NCBI GenBank assembly: GCA_946221025.1
Contig: CAMIMS010000056.1
Coordinates: 1 to 12,028 of the forward strand
Direction: 5' to 3'
Source of the DNA: an uncultured Pseudoclavibacter sp.
GTDB lineage: Bacteria; Actinomycetota; Actinomycetes; Actinomycetales; Microbacteriaceae
Length of the DNA: 12,028 nucleotides
The notes under the pieces were generated by a model. That model was not told the origin of the DNA. It worked only from the letters and a program-made list of their open reading frames with translations, and did not search any database. The position numbers were made by a program, and so were the translations under genes. Numbering within the stretch: the stretch's first letter is position 1; each line of letters begins with the position of its first letter. Shown piece by piece: positions 1 through 5,913 of this stretch.

Positions 1-53
1 CCCCCAACCTTCTGATCCGTAGTCAGATGCTCTATCCGTTGAGCTACGGGCGC
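1..53 (-). tRNA. tRNA-Arg (anticodon ACG), truncated by the window edge
   Basis: Read on the minus strand, the sequence begins GCGCCCG (acceptor 5' arm) followed by T8-A9. A D-arm GCTC...GAGC comes next, and then an anticodon stem CTGA/TCAG around a loop containing ACG. The window ends in the variable/T-arm region, so the 3' part and discriminator are missing. ACG (read as ICG after A34 deamination) decodes the CGN arginine codons that dominate this GC-rich genome. A plausible -35/-10 promoter lies just upstream. Identity is secure from the 5' half; only the 3' end is unseen. Confidence 0.93.
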
Positions 54-76
54 ACGGCCTTGGAAGGCCAGCGACT

Positions 77-106
77 ATCTTATGCGGCTTGCGGCCCTTC
101 TCGCAA
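77..106 (-). promoter_or_regulatory. promoter of tRNA-Arg(ACG)
   Basis: On the minus strand a TTGCGA box (101-106) is separated by 18 bases from a TAAGAT box (77-82). This is a good sigma70/SigA-type spacing, with four of six consensus bases in the -35 box. The expected transcription start is near position 70, leaving a leader of about 17 nt before the tRNA. That leader contains the short hairpin GGCCT-TGGA-AGGCC (56-69). The assignment comes from motif reading only. Confidence 0.5.
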
Positions 107-128
107 CTGGGCGTGGCTCGCCGCGGCG

Positions 129-617
129 TTACCCGAAGGTGCCGTCGGCAACGTGCTCGATCACGCGATCGAGACGCTCGAGCATCGCGTCGCCGCGGCG
201 CTTGAGTTCAGCGGGGCTCGCGAGGTACGCGGGCCCGGTGCGAATCACGTACGGGCACTGGAGGGATTCGCACAGGTACGTGCCCATGGTTGAGCCGCGA
301 CCGCCGCGCTCGCTGGCGAACTTCGCTGTGAACATGCGCACCGTGGTCGAGGGCTGCGTGGAATGGCACAGCGAGCACATCGCGACGATGCCCGGGCGCA
401 TGGTGGCGGCGGAGGTGTGCAGCACGACGCTCACGAGCTCATCACCGCGCCAGTGCGAGATATAGCCGCGACGGGCGAACCGCAGGTCGCGCCAGCCGAG
501 GAACTCGCGCTCATCCCAAATCGTTTCCTTGAGCGCCGGCATGTGCATCTGTTCGAGCTCATCGCCGTACGCATTGATGAACGAGTCGCGAATCTGATCC
601 TCGGTCACCGGTTGCAC
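129..617 (-). CDS. FBP/FusB-like zinc-finger protein (predicted elongation factor G-binding)
   Basis: This 162-residue protein resembles the C-terminal treble-clef zinc-finger (FBP_C) family, whose studied members FusB/FusC bind EF-G on stalled ribosomes and give fusidic acid resistance. The four probable zinc ligands are visible as CSLC (Cys81, Cys84) and CESLQC (Cys116, Cys121). They flank the family-typical stretch VRMFTA and a glycine-rich turn, followed by YVIRT. The reading frame stays open upstream to 1040, but the chosen GTG at 617 has a GGAGG ribosome-binding site (626-630) eight bases before it. The upstream extension would be antisense to the membrane protein gene. An alternative GTG at 623 is too close to the GGAGG. 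The next gene on this strand is tRNA-Arg, whose promoter begins just before this gene's stop. Whether it acts on ribosomes here, and on what signal, is inference from the family. Confidence 0.85.
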   Translation of the reverse strand: MQPVTEDQIRDSFINAYGDELEQMHMPALKETIWDEREFLGWRDLRFARRGYISHWRGDELVSVVLHTSAATMRPGIVAMCSLCHSTQPSTTVRMFTAKFASERGGRGSTMGTYLCESLQCPYVIRTGPAYLASPAELKRRGDAMLERLDRVIEHVADGTFG

Positions 618-625
618 TCGCACAT

Positions 626-630
626 CCTCC
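626..630 (-). promoter_or_regulatory. ribosome-binding site that fixes the FBP-protein start
   Basis: GGAGG on the minus strand lies eight bases before GTG at 617 and only two bases before the in-frame GTG at 623. It therefore favours the shorter protein. This is one of only two clear Shine-Dalgarno starts in the window. Confidence 0.7.
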
Positions 631-674
631 CACGATGACTGTGGAAAACTGCCTCTTCGGTCACGCCCCCGCAC

Positions 675-680
675 TACGCT
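675..680 (+). promoter_or_regulatory. -10 box of a leaderless promoter for the small membrane protein
   Basis: TACGCT ends six bases before the GTG at 687, so transcription should begin at or next to the start codon. No Shine-Dalgarno sequence is visible before the GTG. The -35 region (around 652-657) has no good match to TTGACA. Confidence 0.5.
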
Positions 681-686
681 CACCGC

Positions 687-1136
687 GTGATCTTCATTTG
701 GCGCGGTTTCGGGTTTCTCGCCTTCCTCCTGCCCCTCATCTGCGGCGCGATCGGCGGGGCCGTCGTGAAGAACTCGGCGGTCGGCTTCGGTATCGGCATG
801 TTTGTCGGGGCGGCCGTCGCATCGGGCCTCGGCTTTTGGCTGAACGGCGCACGCGCCAAGCAGAAGGCGGATGAGTTCGTGCAGGCCCAGCGCATGCGCA
901 ACGAGCAGATGATTCAGCAGGGCGTATTCGCGCTTCCGGGATATCCGCCGCCTCGCTCGTATGAGGAGGCGCGGTACCTTTCCGAGCAGAGCCTTGCCGC
1001 CGAGCACGGGCGAATCTCGAAGCAGCTGCGCGGCCGTCACTCGCTGTTTTGGATTCCGATGCAGTGGGCCGGCCTCGGCCTGGCCGTGATCGGGCTCATC
1101 GTGGCGGCCGGAGCGCTCATTTCGAGCAGCCTCTAG
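687..1136 (+). CDS. small membrane protein of unknown function, three predicted helices
   Basis: I do not recognise a named family for this 149-residue protein. Two hydrophobic, glycine-rich segments lie near the N-terminus (about residues 5-27 and 30-52). A charged middle of about 70 residues follows, containing a Tyr-Pro-Pro-Pro run and the sequence SYEEARYLSEQ. A third hydrophobic helix near the C-terminus (about 120-146) ends four residues before the stop. The first two helices carry GxxxG-like spacing (GAIGGAVV, GFGIGMFVG), which often packs helices together. The GTG start directly follows a -10-like box, suggesting a leaderless transcript. The gene is divergent from the FBP protein gene and convergent with the SMI1-like gene. 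Codon use and the GC-rich third positions fit a real gene. Its role is unknown. Confidence 0.75.
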   Translation: MIFIWRGFGFLAFLLPLICGAIGGAVVKNSAVGFGIGMFVGAAVASGLGFWLNGARAKQKADEFVQAQRMRNEQMIQQGVFALPGYPPPRSYEEARYLSEQSLAAEHGRISKQLRGRHSLFWIPMQWAGLGLAVIGLIVAAGALISSSL

Positions 1137-1142
1137 GTGGCT

Positions 1143-1157
1143 GGGCCGCTGCGGCCC
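1143..1157. terminator. short GC hairpin between convergent genes
   Basis: GGGCCG-CTG-CGGCCC forms a perfect 6-bp stem with a 3-base loop. It begins six bases after the stop of the small membrane protein and is followed by a pyrimidine-rich TCTTC. It also lies downstream of the stop of the convergent SMI1-like gene. It could end transcription in both directions, but the stem is short and there is no proper T-tract. Confidence 0.4.
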
Positions 1158-1198
1158 TCTTCACTCACGACCGGTAGGTGGGATGAGACATTCCCGTA

Positions 1199-1888
1199 TT
1201 ACGAGCCGAACACCGGCTTCGCCTCGCCCGGGCCGACGTTGAAGCGTCGCGCATCGGGGCGGTTCGGTTCTTCCGGGATCTCGTCGTCTTCATCCGGTTC
1301 CCACGCGGTGTCGTCATCGTCTTCGTCGTCGGAATCGTCGTCGTCATCGTCGAAGTCCCAGTCGTCATCCTCGCCGTCGTCGTGGTTCTCGTTCCACTCC
1401 TCGTACGCCTCGAGAACGCCTTCGAACCAGGCCAGAAGCGTTGGGGTTTCGATGATGCGATCGTCATCGGCGTGCCAGACCATGACGATCTGGCCGGGTT
1501 CACCGTGCACTCCCGCCGCATCAACGCACACGTAATCGCCGCCGCCGTTCGTCGCGAAGGGGAACCATCCCTCGTGCCAGCGGTTCTCCTCCTCGAAATC
1601 GTGGCCGATCATCTCGGTCATTTCGAGCCACGTCGCGAGCGCTTCTCGGGCAGACAGCAGCGACAGGTTGCCGATGAATGCTTCGTCGTTCGTGCCATCG
1701 GCCCACGAGAAGAGTTCCCGAAGCTCATCCGGCACCTGAACCTTCGCGTCGCCGAGCTTCTCCTCAAACTCAGCAATGACCGCGTCGAGTTCGTCGGCGG
1801 TGAGCCCGTCGCGCAATTCTTCGGCCGCCTGCGGCGCTGCCGTGCGCATTTCTCGTCTGAGGGTCTCGAGCACTTCGGTGAGCGTCAT
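1199..1888 (-). CDS. SMI1/KNR4 (SUKH superfamily) protein with an acidic C-terminal tail
   Basis: This 229-residue protein looks like an SMI1/KNR4 family member. An N-terminal helical part (1-50) leads to VPDELRELFSWADGTND (52-68), the characteristic start of the fold. FIGNLSLLSAREAL, then WFPFATNGGGDYVCVD (108-123), and a C-terminal TLLAWFEGVLEAY helix (150-162) follow. Bacterial members are often immunity proteins against contact-dependent or secreted toxins, or unassigned housekeeping proteins. No toxin gene is next to this one, so its role is open. Residues 170-204 are almost entirely Asp and Glu, and the last 20 residues are not acidic. The ATG at 1888 follows a TACCCT box by seven bases, implying a leaderless mRNA. 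It is transcribed after tRNA-Ser(GCU), with a hairpin between them. Confidence 0.82.
   Translation of the reverse strand: MTLTEVLETLRREMRTAAPQAAEELRDGLTADELDAVIAEFEEKLGDAKVQVPDELRELFSWADGTNDEAFIGNLSLLSAREALATWLEMTEMIGHDFEEENRWHEGWFPFATNGGGDYVCVDAAGVHGEPGQIVMVWHADDDRIIETPTLLAWFEGVLEAYEEWNENHDDGEDDDWDFDDDDDDSDDEDDDDTAWEPDEDDEIPEEPNRPDARRFNVGPGEAKPVFGS
1310..1381 (-). repeat. imperfect trinucleotide run encoding an Asp/Glu tract
   Basis: The plus strand shows a long run of gtc/atc/ttc/ctc triplets that, on the minus strand, are GAC, GAT, GAA and GAG codons of the SMI1-like gene. GAC and GAT are mixed and broken by Ser, Trp and Phe codons. It is therefore a low-complexity acidic tail, not a pure microsatellite, though slippage could still change its length. 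Confidence 0.7.
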
Positions 1889-1895
1889 GCGCCCC

Positions 1896-1901
1896 AGGGT
1901 A
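1896..1901 (-). promoter_or_regulatory. -10 box of a leaderless promoter for the SMI1-like gene
   Basis: TACCCT on the minus strand ends seven bases before the ATG at 1888. No Shine-Dalgarno sequence is present in the usual window. The -35 position (about 1919-1925) abuts the downstream arm of the hairpin at 1923-1946 and does not match the consensus well. Confidence 0.5.
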
Positions 1902-1922
1902 CGCGCCGCTCGGAAACGCGAA

Positions 1923-1946
1923 CGCCCCGGGCGCGGGCCCGGGGCG
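1923..1946 (-). terminator. hairpin terminator after tRNA-Ser(GCU)
   Basis: CGCCCCGGGC (1923-1932) and GCCCGGGGCG (1937-1946) form a perfect 10-bp GC stem around the tetraloop GCGG. On the minus strand it begins six bases after the tRNA discriminator and is followed by GTTCGCGTTTCC, which is only weakly T-rich. It probably ends or processes the tRNA transcript. Confidence 0.6.
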
Positions 1947-1952
1947 ACGTGG

Positions 1953-2042
1953 CGGAGACGGAGGGATTTGAACCCTCGGTCCCCTAAAAGGGGACTCCAC
2001 CTTAGCAGGGTGGTGCACTAGGCCTGACTATGCGACGTCTCC
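1953..2042 (-). tRNA. tRNA-Ser (anticodon GCT)
   Basis: The minus strand folds as a complete 90-nt class II tRNA. The acceptor arms are GGAGACG and CGTCTCC, with discriminator G. The anticodon stem CCACC/GGTGG encloses a loop with GCT. A long variable arm GTCCCC-TTTT-AGGGGAC and a T-arm GAGGG-TTCAAAT-CCCTC complete it. The CCA end is not encoded. It reads AGC and AGU serine codons and is a substrate of SerS, encoded upstream on the same strand. A TACACT box just upstream and a GC hairpin just downstream suggest its own transcription unit. Confidence 0.97.
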
Positions 2043-2052
2043 AGACTGCGCC

Positions 2053-2058
2053 AGTGTA
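2053..2058 (-). promoter_or_regulatory. -10 box for tRNA-Ser(GCU)
   Basis: TACACT on the minus strand would place the transcription start about four bases before the mature tRNA 5' end. The -35 region falls at about 2076-2082, directly beside the stop codon of the LCP gene, and has no strong match. Read-through from the LCP gene is an alternative. Confidence 0.4.
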
Positions 2059-2086
2059 GCGAATCGGAAGGCAAGCGGCGACCGGG

Positions 2087-3496
2087 CTAGAACAGGCTGT
2101 CCTCGTTCGCGCAGTTCACCTGGTTCGCGTTGGTCTGCTGAACCGTGCCGCCGTCGGAGGGGAACGTGGGTTGCGGAGTGCTTCCAGCCTGCCCGCTGCC
2201 GCTCGCCTCGGACTCGTCCGCCGCTTCGGACTCCGAGCTGTTCTCCTCATCGTCCTCGGTTGTCTGACCGGATTCACCGCTCGCATTCGGCTTCGCGGTC
2301 GGAGCCGGTGCAGCAGGCTCAGTGAGCGACTTGTCGTTTCGTATCAGCGTCCAGAGGTTCTCTGCATCCGGATCCATCGGCTGAACCTTGCCCTCGATAT
2401 ACGAGTCGGCAACCGGCAGCGAAATGAACGTGATGTTCTCGGTAGGGATCTTCGCGACGCTCGACGCGAGGCTCATGAGCGTGTCCATGCTCGCGAGCGA
2501 GCGCGAGAGCGTCATGTTCTGCGACACCGCCTGCGCGAGACCGTAGAGCTTCACGGGGTTCGTGAGCGTGTCACCGCTCTTGAGCTTTCGCACGAGGGCC
2601 GAGAGAAACACCTGCTGGTTCGAAATACGCGCGAGGTCCGACCCGTCACCCACGCCGTGGCGGGTGCGCAAGAACTTCAGCGCTTCCTCGCCCTGCAGTT
2701 CATGCATGCCGGGTTCGAGGTGGAAGTTGATGTAGGTGTCGTCGATCGGCTCGGCAACGCACACCTCGACGCCGCCGACCGCGTTCGACATTTCGATCAC
2801 GCCCTTGAACTGCACCATGGCGGCGTAGTGCACGTCGATGCCCGACATGTACTCGATGGCGTTGGCGATGCAGTTCATCCCGCCAAAGGTGCCGAGGATC
2901 GAGTTGAAGGGGATGTCGTACTGTTCCTCGTAACTCTTGCCGTCATCGCCCTTGCAGGCGGATGTGCTGATGATCGTGTCGCGCGGGATGCTCACGACCT
3001 CGGCGTGCGAGAGATCTTCGGCGATGTGCACGAGCATGTTCACGTCGTTCAGACGCCCCTCGGCGCCCTCTTCACCCTCGTTGAAGTCTTCACCCTGACC
3101 GGTTCGGTCATCTGAACCCACCACGAGAATGTTGATGCCACCCTCGGGGCTCTCGGCGGCCTGGATTTGGCTGCCCTCGCCACCGAACACATCGAGCTGA
3201 TTCCAGAGCTTTCCGTACAGGATCGTGCCGAGAATGAGCGCCGACACCGCGACCGTCACGGCCGACATGCTGATGAGCTTGCCGAGCGTGCCAGCCGGTG
3301 TCGTGTACGGCAGGCGGCCATGACGCGCGATGCCCTGCGGACTCGCTGCGCGCGCGGGGGCTGCGGCGCGGGGGCGGCTAGAAGAGCCCGAGGTGCTTGA
3401 GGACCCACTGCTCCGACGCGCACCCGAGCGCGCGCGTGATGCCCGCTGTGCTTCAGCGGCCCTGGCTGCCCGTCGGGGCGAAAGGGTTTCGGACAC
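2087..3496 (-). CDS. LytR-CpsA-Psr (LCP) family glycopolymer-peptidoglycan transferase
   Basis: This 469-residue protein is an LCP enzyme. Such enzymes move glycan polymers from a lipid pyrophosphate carrier onto peptidoglycan outside the membrane. A basic, Ser/Arg/Ala-rich cytoplasmic segment (1-70) precedes one transmembrane helix (about 74-94). The LCP domain (about 118-365) shows VVGSDDR (125-131), RLNDVNMLVHI (148-158), SIPRDT (169-174) and RTRHGVGDGSDLARISNQQ (277-295). These contain the Asp and Arg residues that bind the pyrophosphate and metal in the family. An acidic Ser/Glu/Pro-rich stretch (396-450) and a short end with a conserved-looking Cys (NCANEDSLF) follow. The GTG at 3496 is preferred because GGAGG ends five bases before it; an in-frame GTG at 3502 overlaps that GGAGG. 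The gene lies between two tRNA-Ser genes on the same strand, and no promoter is obvious in the 75 bases upstream. The exact polymer substrate cannot be read from the sequence. Confidence 0.93.
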   Translation of the reverse strand: MSETLSPRRAARAAEAQRASRARSGARRSSGSSSTSGSSSRPRAAAPARAASPQGIARHGRLPYTTPAGTLGKLISMSAVTVAVSALILGTILYGKLWNQLDVFGGEGSQIQAAESPEGGINILVVGSDDRTGQGEDFNEGEEGAEGRLNDVNMLVHIAEDLSHAEVVSIPRDTIISTSACKGDDGKSYEEQYDIPFNSILGTFGGMNCIANAIEYMSGIDVHYAAMVQFKGVIEMSNAVGGVEVCVAEPIDDTYINFHLEPGMHELQGEEALKFLRTRHGVGDGSDLARISNQQVFLSALVRKLKSGDTLTNPVKLYGLAQAVSQNMTLSRSLASMDTLMSLASSVAKIPTENITFISLPVADSYIEGKVQPMDPDAENLWTLIRNDKSLTEPAAPAPTAKPNASGESGQTTEDDEENSSESEAADESEASGSGQAGSTPQPTFPSDGGTVQQTNANQVNCANEDSLF

Positions 3497-3501
3497 CAGC
3501 A

Positions 3502-3506
3502 CCTCC
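3502..3506 (-). promoter_or_regulatory. ribosome-binding site deciding the LCP start
   Basis: GGAGG on the minus strand ends five bases before the GTG at 3496 and overlaps the alternative GTG at 3502. It therefore supports the start two codons downstream of the longest frame. Confidence 0.6.
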
Positions 3507-3571
3507 GGGTTGCGGTTCGGTTCGTCCGGCCCGGGCTTCCTACTCGGGTCCTGCAGTGGGGGTTATCTGCG

Positions 3572-3656
3572 CGGAGGGCGTGGGATTCGAACCCACGGGG
3601 CATTGCTGCCCACCGGTTTTCAAGACCGGATCCTTCGGCCGCTCGGACAGCCCTCC
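3572..3656 (-). tRNA. tRNA-Ser (anticodon TGA)
   Basis: The minus strand folds as an 85-nt class II tRNA. The acceptor arms are GGAGGGC and GCCCTCC, with discriminator G. The anticodon stem CCGGT/ACCGG surrounds a loop carrying TGA. The variable arm is GGGCA...TGCCC, and the T-arm is GTGGG-TTCGAAT-CCCAC. The CCA end is not encoded. It reads UCN serine codons, mainly UCA and UCG. It lies 89 bases after the HAD phosphatase gene in the serS direction, which links it to the synthetase that charges it. Confidence 0.97.
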
Positions 3657-3670
3657 TGAGTCTCGCAACG

Positions 3671-3697
3671 ATTGCATATCATTCCGAGATCGGTCAA
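3671..3697 (-). promoter_or_regulatory. possible promoter of tRNA-Ser(UGA)
   Basis: TTGACC (3692-3697) is a good -35 box on the minus strand. The -10 box is less clear: TGCAAT (3671-3676) is 15 bases away and matches four of six positions, while the better-spaced hexamers are poor. The predicted start would be about eight bases before the tRNA. Read-through from the serS-HAD unit cannot be excluded. Confidence 0.3.
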
Positions 3698-3745
3698 TCG
3701 TACTTGACGCGCCGTCTTCGAATACGGGCGAGTCCCAGATGTGAC

Positions 3746-4576
3746 TCAGGATGAGGGGACTGCGGCCGCGGCACGGGGCAGCTTCTTCAGCGCCTCGGCG
3801 AGACCGTCGTCTTCCTGGTAGCTCGTGATCGAGTCGGCCGCGTCGAACACCTCCTGCGGCGCCTGCCCCATCGCGACCGACCACCCCTCGGCACCGGCCC
3901 ACTCGAGCATCTCGATGTCGTTTCGGCCATCCCCGATTGCGAACACGTCGGTTCGGGGAACGCCGAGGTTCTCGCGCACATACTCGAGCGCGGTCGCCTT
4001 GTTGACCCCATCCGGAGCGATATCGAGCCATGAGGTCCAGCCGACCGAGTAGCTCACCTGGTGCAGGCCCGAGCGCTCGACGATGTCCATGAACTCGCCA
4101 ACCTCGCGGTTCGGGGCGACGACGACCACGCGCATGACCTCCAGGTCGAGCAGGTCCTGGAACGGCACCTCGCGGCCGACCGCCTCGAAGGTCGCCTCCG
4201 GGAAGAGGCCTCCGGCGTAGAGAAACTCGAACGTCGGCGTCTCGACCGCGTAGTGCGCCTCGCCGAGCTCGACGTGCAGGCGCTTCAGCACATCCGTCGC
4301 GTCGAAGGTCTCGAGCCGGTCGGGCGAATACCCTTCGGGCGCCGACGGGTCACGCTTCATGGTGCACGCACCGTTCGCGCACACGATGTAGTCGGAGGTG
4401 AGGCCGAGCTTGTCGTGAATCGGTTTCGCGTCGAAGAAGCTCCGGCCGGTGGCGATCATCACCTCGTGGCCGGCGTCTCGAAGCCGGTCGACTTCGGCGT
4501 AGACGCTTCGGGGAATGATGCCGTCGTGCCCGAGGATCGTGCCGTCAATGTCGAGGGCGATGAGCATCCGGCTCAT
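3746..4576 (-). CDS. Cof-type HAD-superfamily phosphatase
   Basis: This 276-residue protein has the four HAD motifs in order. Motif I is ALDIDGT, with nucleophile Asp9 and acid/base Asp11. Motif II is Thr43 in ATGR. Motif III is Lys193 in GVNK. Motif IV is GDGRND (215-220). The region between motifs II and III is a large type IIB cap, as in the Cof/YbiV-like sugar-phosphate and flavin-phosphate phosphatases. The ATG at 4576 overlaps the serS stop as ATGA, implying translational coupling. A second in-frame ATG at 4567 is possible but would lose that coupling. The frame is open far upstream, but that extension is only serS read in the wrong frame. The substrate cannot be predicted from sequence. 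Pairing with serS is likely shared expression, not a shared pathway. Confidence 0.92.
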   Translation of the reverse strand: MSRMLIALDIDGTILGHDGIIPRSVYAEVDRLRDAGHEVMIATGRSFFDAKPIHDKLGLTSDYIVCANGACTMKRDPSAPEGYSPDRLETFDATDVLKRLHVELGEAHYAVETPTFEFLYAGGLFPEATFEAVGREVPFQDLLDLEVMRVVVVAPNREVGEFMDIVERSGLHQVSYSVGWTSWLDIAPDGVNKATALEYVRENLGVPRTDVFAIGDGRNDIEMLEWAGAEGWSVAMGQAPQEVFDAADSITSYQEDDGLAEALKKLPRAAAAVPSS

Positions 4577-5856
4577 GCGCTCGTTCCCGCCTGCTCGTCC
4601 GGGCTGAGCTCGGTAAGCCCGCCGAGGTAGGGGCGAAGCACCTCCGGCACCGCGACCGAGCCGTCTTCGCGCTGGTGCTGCTCGAGCAGCGCCACGATCC
4701 AGCGGGTGGTGGCGAGCGTGCCGTTGAGGGTGGCGACCGGGGTGGTCTTGCCGTCGTCGGGGCGGAAGCGGGTGTTCAGCCGGCGCGCCTGGTAGGTGGT
4801 GCAGTTCGAGGTGGAGGTGAGCTCCCGGTAGCGCTCCTGCGAGGGAATCCACGCTTCGATGTCGAATTTGCGCGCGGCGCTCGAACCGAGGTCGCCCGCG
4901 GCCACATCGATCACGCGGTACGCGAGCCCGAGCGAGGTGAGCATCTCCTCCTGCCAGGCAACCAGGCGCTCGTGCTCGGCTTCGGCGTCGCCCGGGTCGG
5001 TGTAGACGAACATCTCGAGCTTGTTGAACTGGTGCACGCGCAGAATGCCGCGGGTGTCTTTGCCGCCAGAGCCCGCTTCTCGCCGGTAGCAGGTCGACCA
5101 GCCGGCGTAGCGGATGGGGCCGGCAGACAGGTCGAGAATCTCATCCGCGTGGTAGCCCGCGAGCGCCACTTCACTCGTGCCGGTGAGGAAGAGGTCATCG
5201 GCTTCGAGGCGGTACACCTCGGCCGCGTGCTCGCCGAGAAAGCCCGTGCCGTGCATGATTTCGGGCTTGACGAGCGTGGGGGTGATGAGCGGGATGAACC
5301 CGGCCTCGATCGCGCGGTTCAGCCCCATCGTCATGAGGGCGAGCTCAAGTCGCGCGATGACGCCGCGCAGGTAGTAGAAGCGCGTGCCCGAGACCTTCGC
5401 GCCGCGCGCCATATCGATGCCGCCGAGCGCCTCACCGAGCTCGAGGTGGTCGCGAACCGGGAATGCGAACTCCGGTCGCTCGCCCACTTCGCGAAGCGTG
5501 ACGAACGCATCCTCATCCCCTGCGGGAACCCCGTCGATGATGATGTTCTCGATGCGGGAGACCGCATCCGTCCACGCCTGCTCGGCGGCGCTCGAGGCCT
5601 GGTTGGCCGCCTTCACGCGCTCCGAGAGTTCACGCACGCTCGCGAGCAGCTCGGCCTTCTCTGACTTATCGGCTTTCGCCACCTGCTTCGAGACCTGGTT
5701 CTGCTCGGCGCGCAGCGTCTCGAACTCGGCGATGGCCTGGCGCCGTGCCGCGTCGGCCTGAAGGGCCTCGTCGACGAGGTGGTCGTCATTGCCGCGGGCC
5801 CGCTGGGAGGCGCGCACGCGATCGGTCTGGTCGCGAAGAAGCTGCGGGTCGATCAC
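4573..5856 (-). CDS. serS: seryl-tRNA synthetase
   Basis: SerS activates serine with ATP and charges tRNA-Ser in the cytoplasm. The 427-residue length is normal. The N-terminal coiled-coil arm (about 27-100), which grips the long variable arm of tRNA-Ser, is followed by the class II catalytic core. Visible core elements are motif 1 (172-206, ending EIMHGTGF), the serine-binding TGTSE (225-229), motif 2 with YRREAG and its Arg residues (257-262) and VHQFNKLEMF (274-283), and motif 3 NGTLATTR (378-385). The GTG at 5856 matches the usual start MIDPQLLR; the longer frame from 5883 adds a tail not typical of the family. The GTG sits six bases after a TACGAT box with no Shine-Dalgarno site, so the mRNA is probably leaderless. 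The stop overlaps the HAD gene by four bases. Two tRNA-Ser genes lie downstream on the same strand. Confidence 0.97.
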   Translation of the reverse strand: MIDPQLLRDQTDRVRASQRARGNDDHLVDEALQADAARRQAIAEFETLRAEQNQVSKQVAKADKSEKAELLASVRELSERVKAANQASSAAEQAWTDAVSRIENIIIDGVPAGDEDAFVTLREVGERPEFAFPVRDHLELGEALGGIDMARGAKVSGTRFYYLRGVIARLELALMTMGLNRAIEAGFIPLITPTLVKPEIMHGTGFLGEHAAEVYRLEADDLFLTGTSEVALAGYHADEILDLSAGPIRYAGWSTCYRREAGSGGKDTRGILRVHQFNKLEMFVYTDPGDAEAEHERLVAWQEEMLTSLGLAYRVIDVAAGDLGSSAARKFDIEAWIPSQERYRELTSTSNCTTYQARRLNTRFRPDDGKTTPVATLNGTLATTRWIVALLEQHQREDGSVAVPEVLRPYLGGLTELSPDEQAGTSA

Positions 5857-5862
5857 CCGCTC

Positions 5863-5868
5863 ATCGTA
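5863..5868 (-). promoter_or_regulatory. -10 box of the leaderless serS promoter
   Basis: TACGAT on the minus strand ends six bases before the GTG at 5856. The promoter shares a 57-base divergent region with that of the lipid kinase, so the -35 region of each falls on or near the other's core elements. Confidence 0.6.
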
Positions 5869-5901
5869 TCGACCGGCCAGCATCCGTTGACCGGGCGCCG
5901 A

Positions 5902-5907
5902 TAGCCT
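5902..5907 (+). promoter_or_regulatory. -10 box of the leaderless lipid kinase promoter
   Basis: TAGCCT ends six bases before the ATG at 5914, and no Shine-Dalgarno sequence is present. A TTGACC at 5887-5892 is only nine bases upstream of the box, too near to be its -35 element. Confidence 0.5.
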
Positions 5908-5913
5908 TAAGCC

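Noticed and set aside
618..1040. N-terminal extension of the FBP-like frame up to 1040
   Set aside because: It is antisense to the small membrane protein gene and has odd composition. A GGAGG-preceded GTG at 617 explains the start.
1310..1385. Possible CRISPR or tandem-repeat array
   Set aside because: It is a coding low-complexity Asp/Glu tract without unique spacers or a fixed repeat unit.
2171..3115. 314-codon plus-strand open frame
   Set aside because: It is a shadow of the LCP gene, with shadow-type composition (Arg, His, Val, Leu) and no motif.
3693..3708. Dyad GTCAA-N6-TTGAC as an operator
   Set aside because: The 5-base arms are too short to distinguish from chance, and part of it is the probable -35 box of tRNA-Ser(UGA).
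4577..4852. N-terminal extension of the HAD frame (Pro/Arg/His-rich)
   Set aside because: It is serS read in another frame. The ATGA overlap with the serS stop gives a natural start at 4576.
4675..5664. 329-codon plus-strand open frame
   Set aside because: It is the complement of serS, whose class II synthetase motifs are unmistakable.
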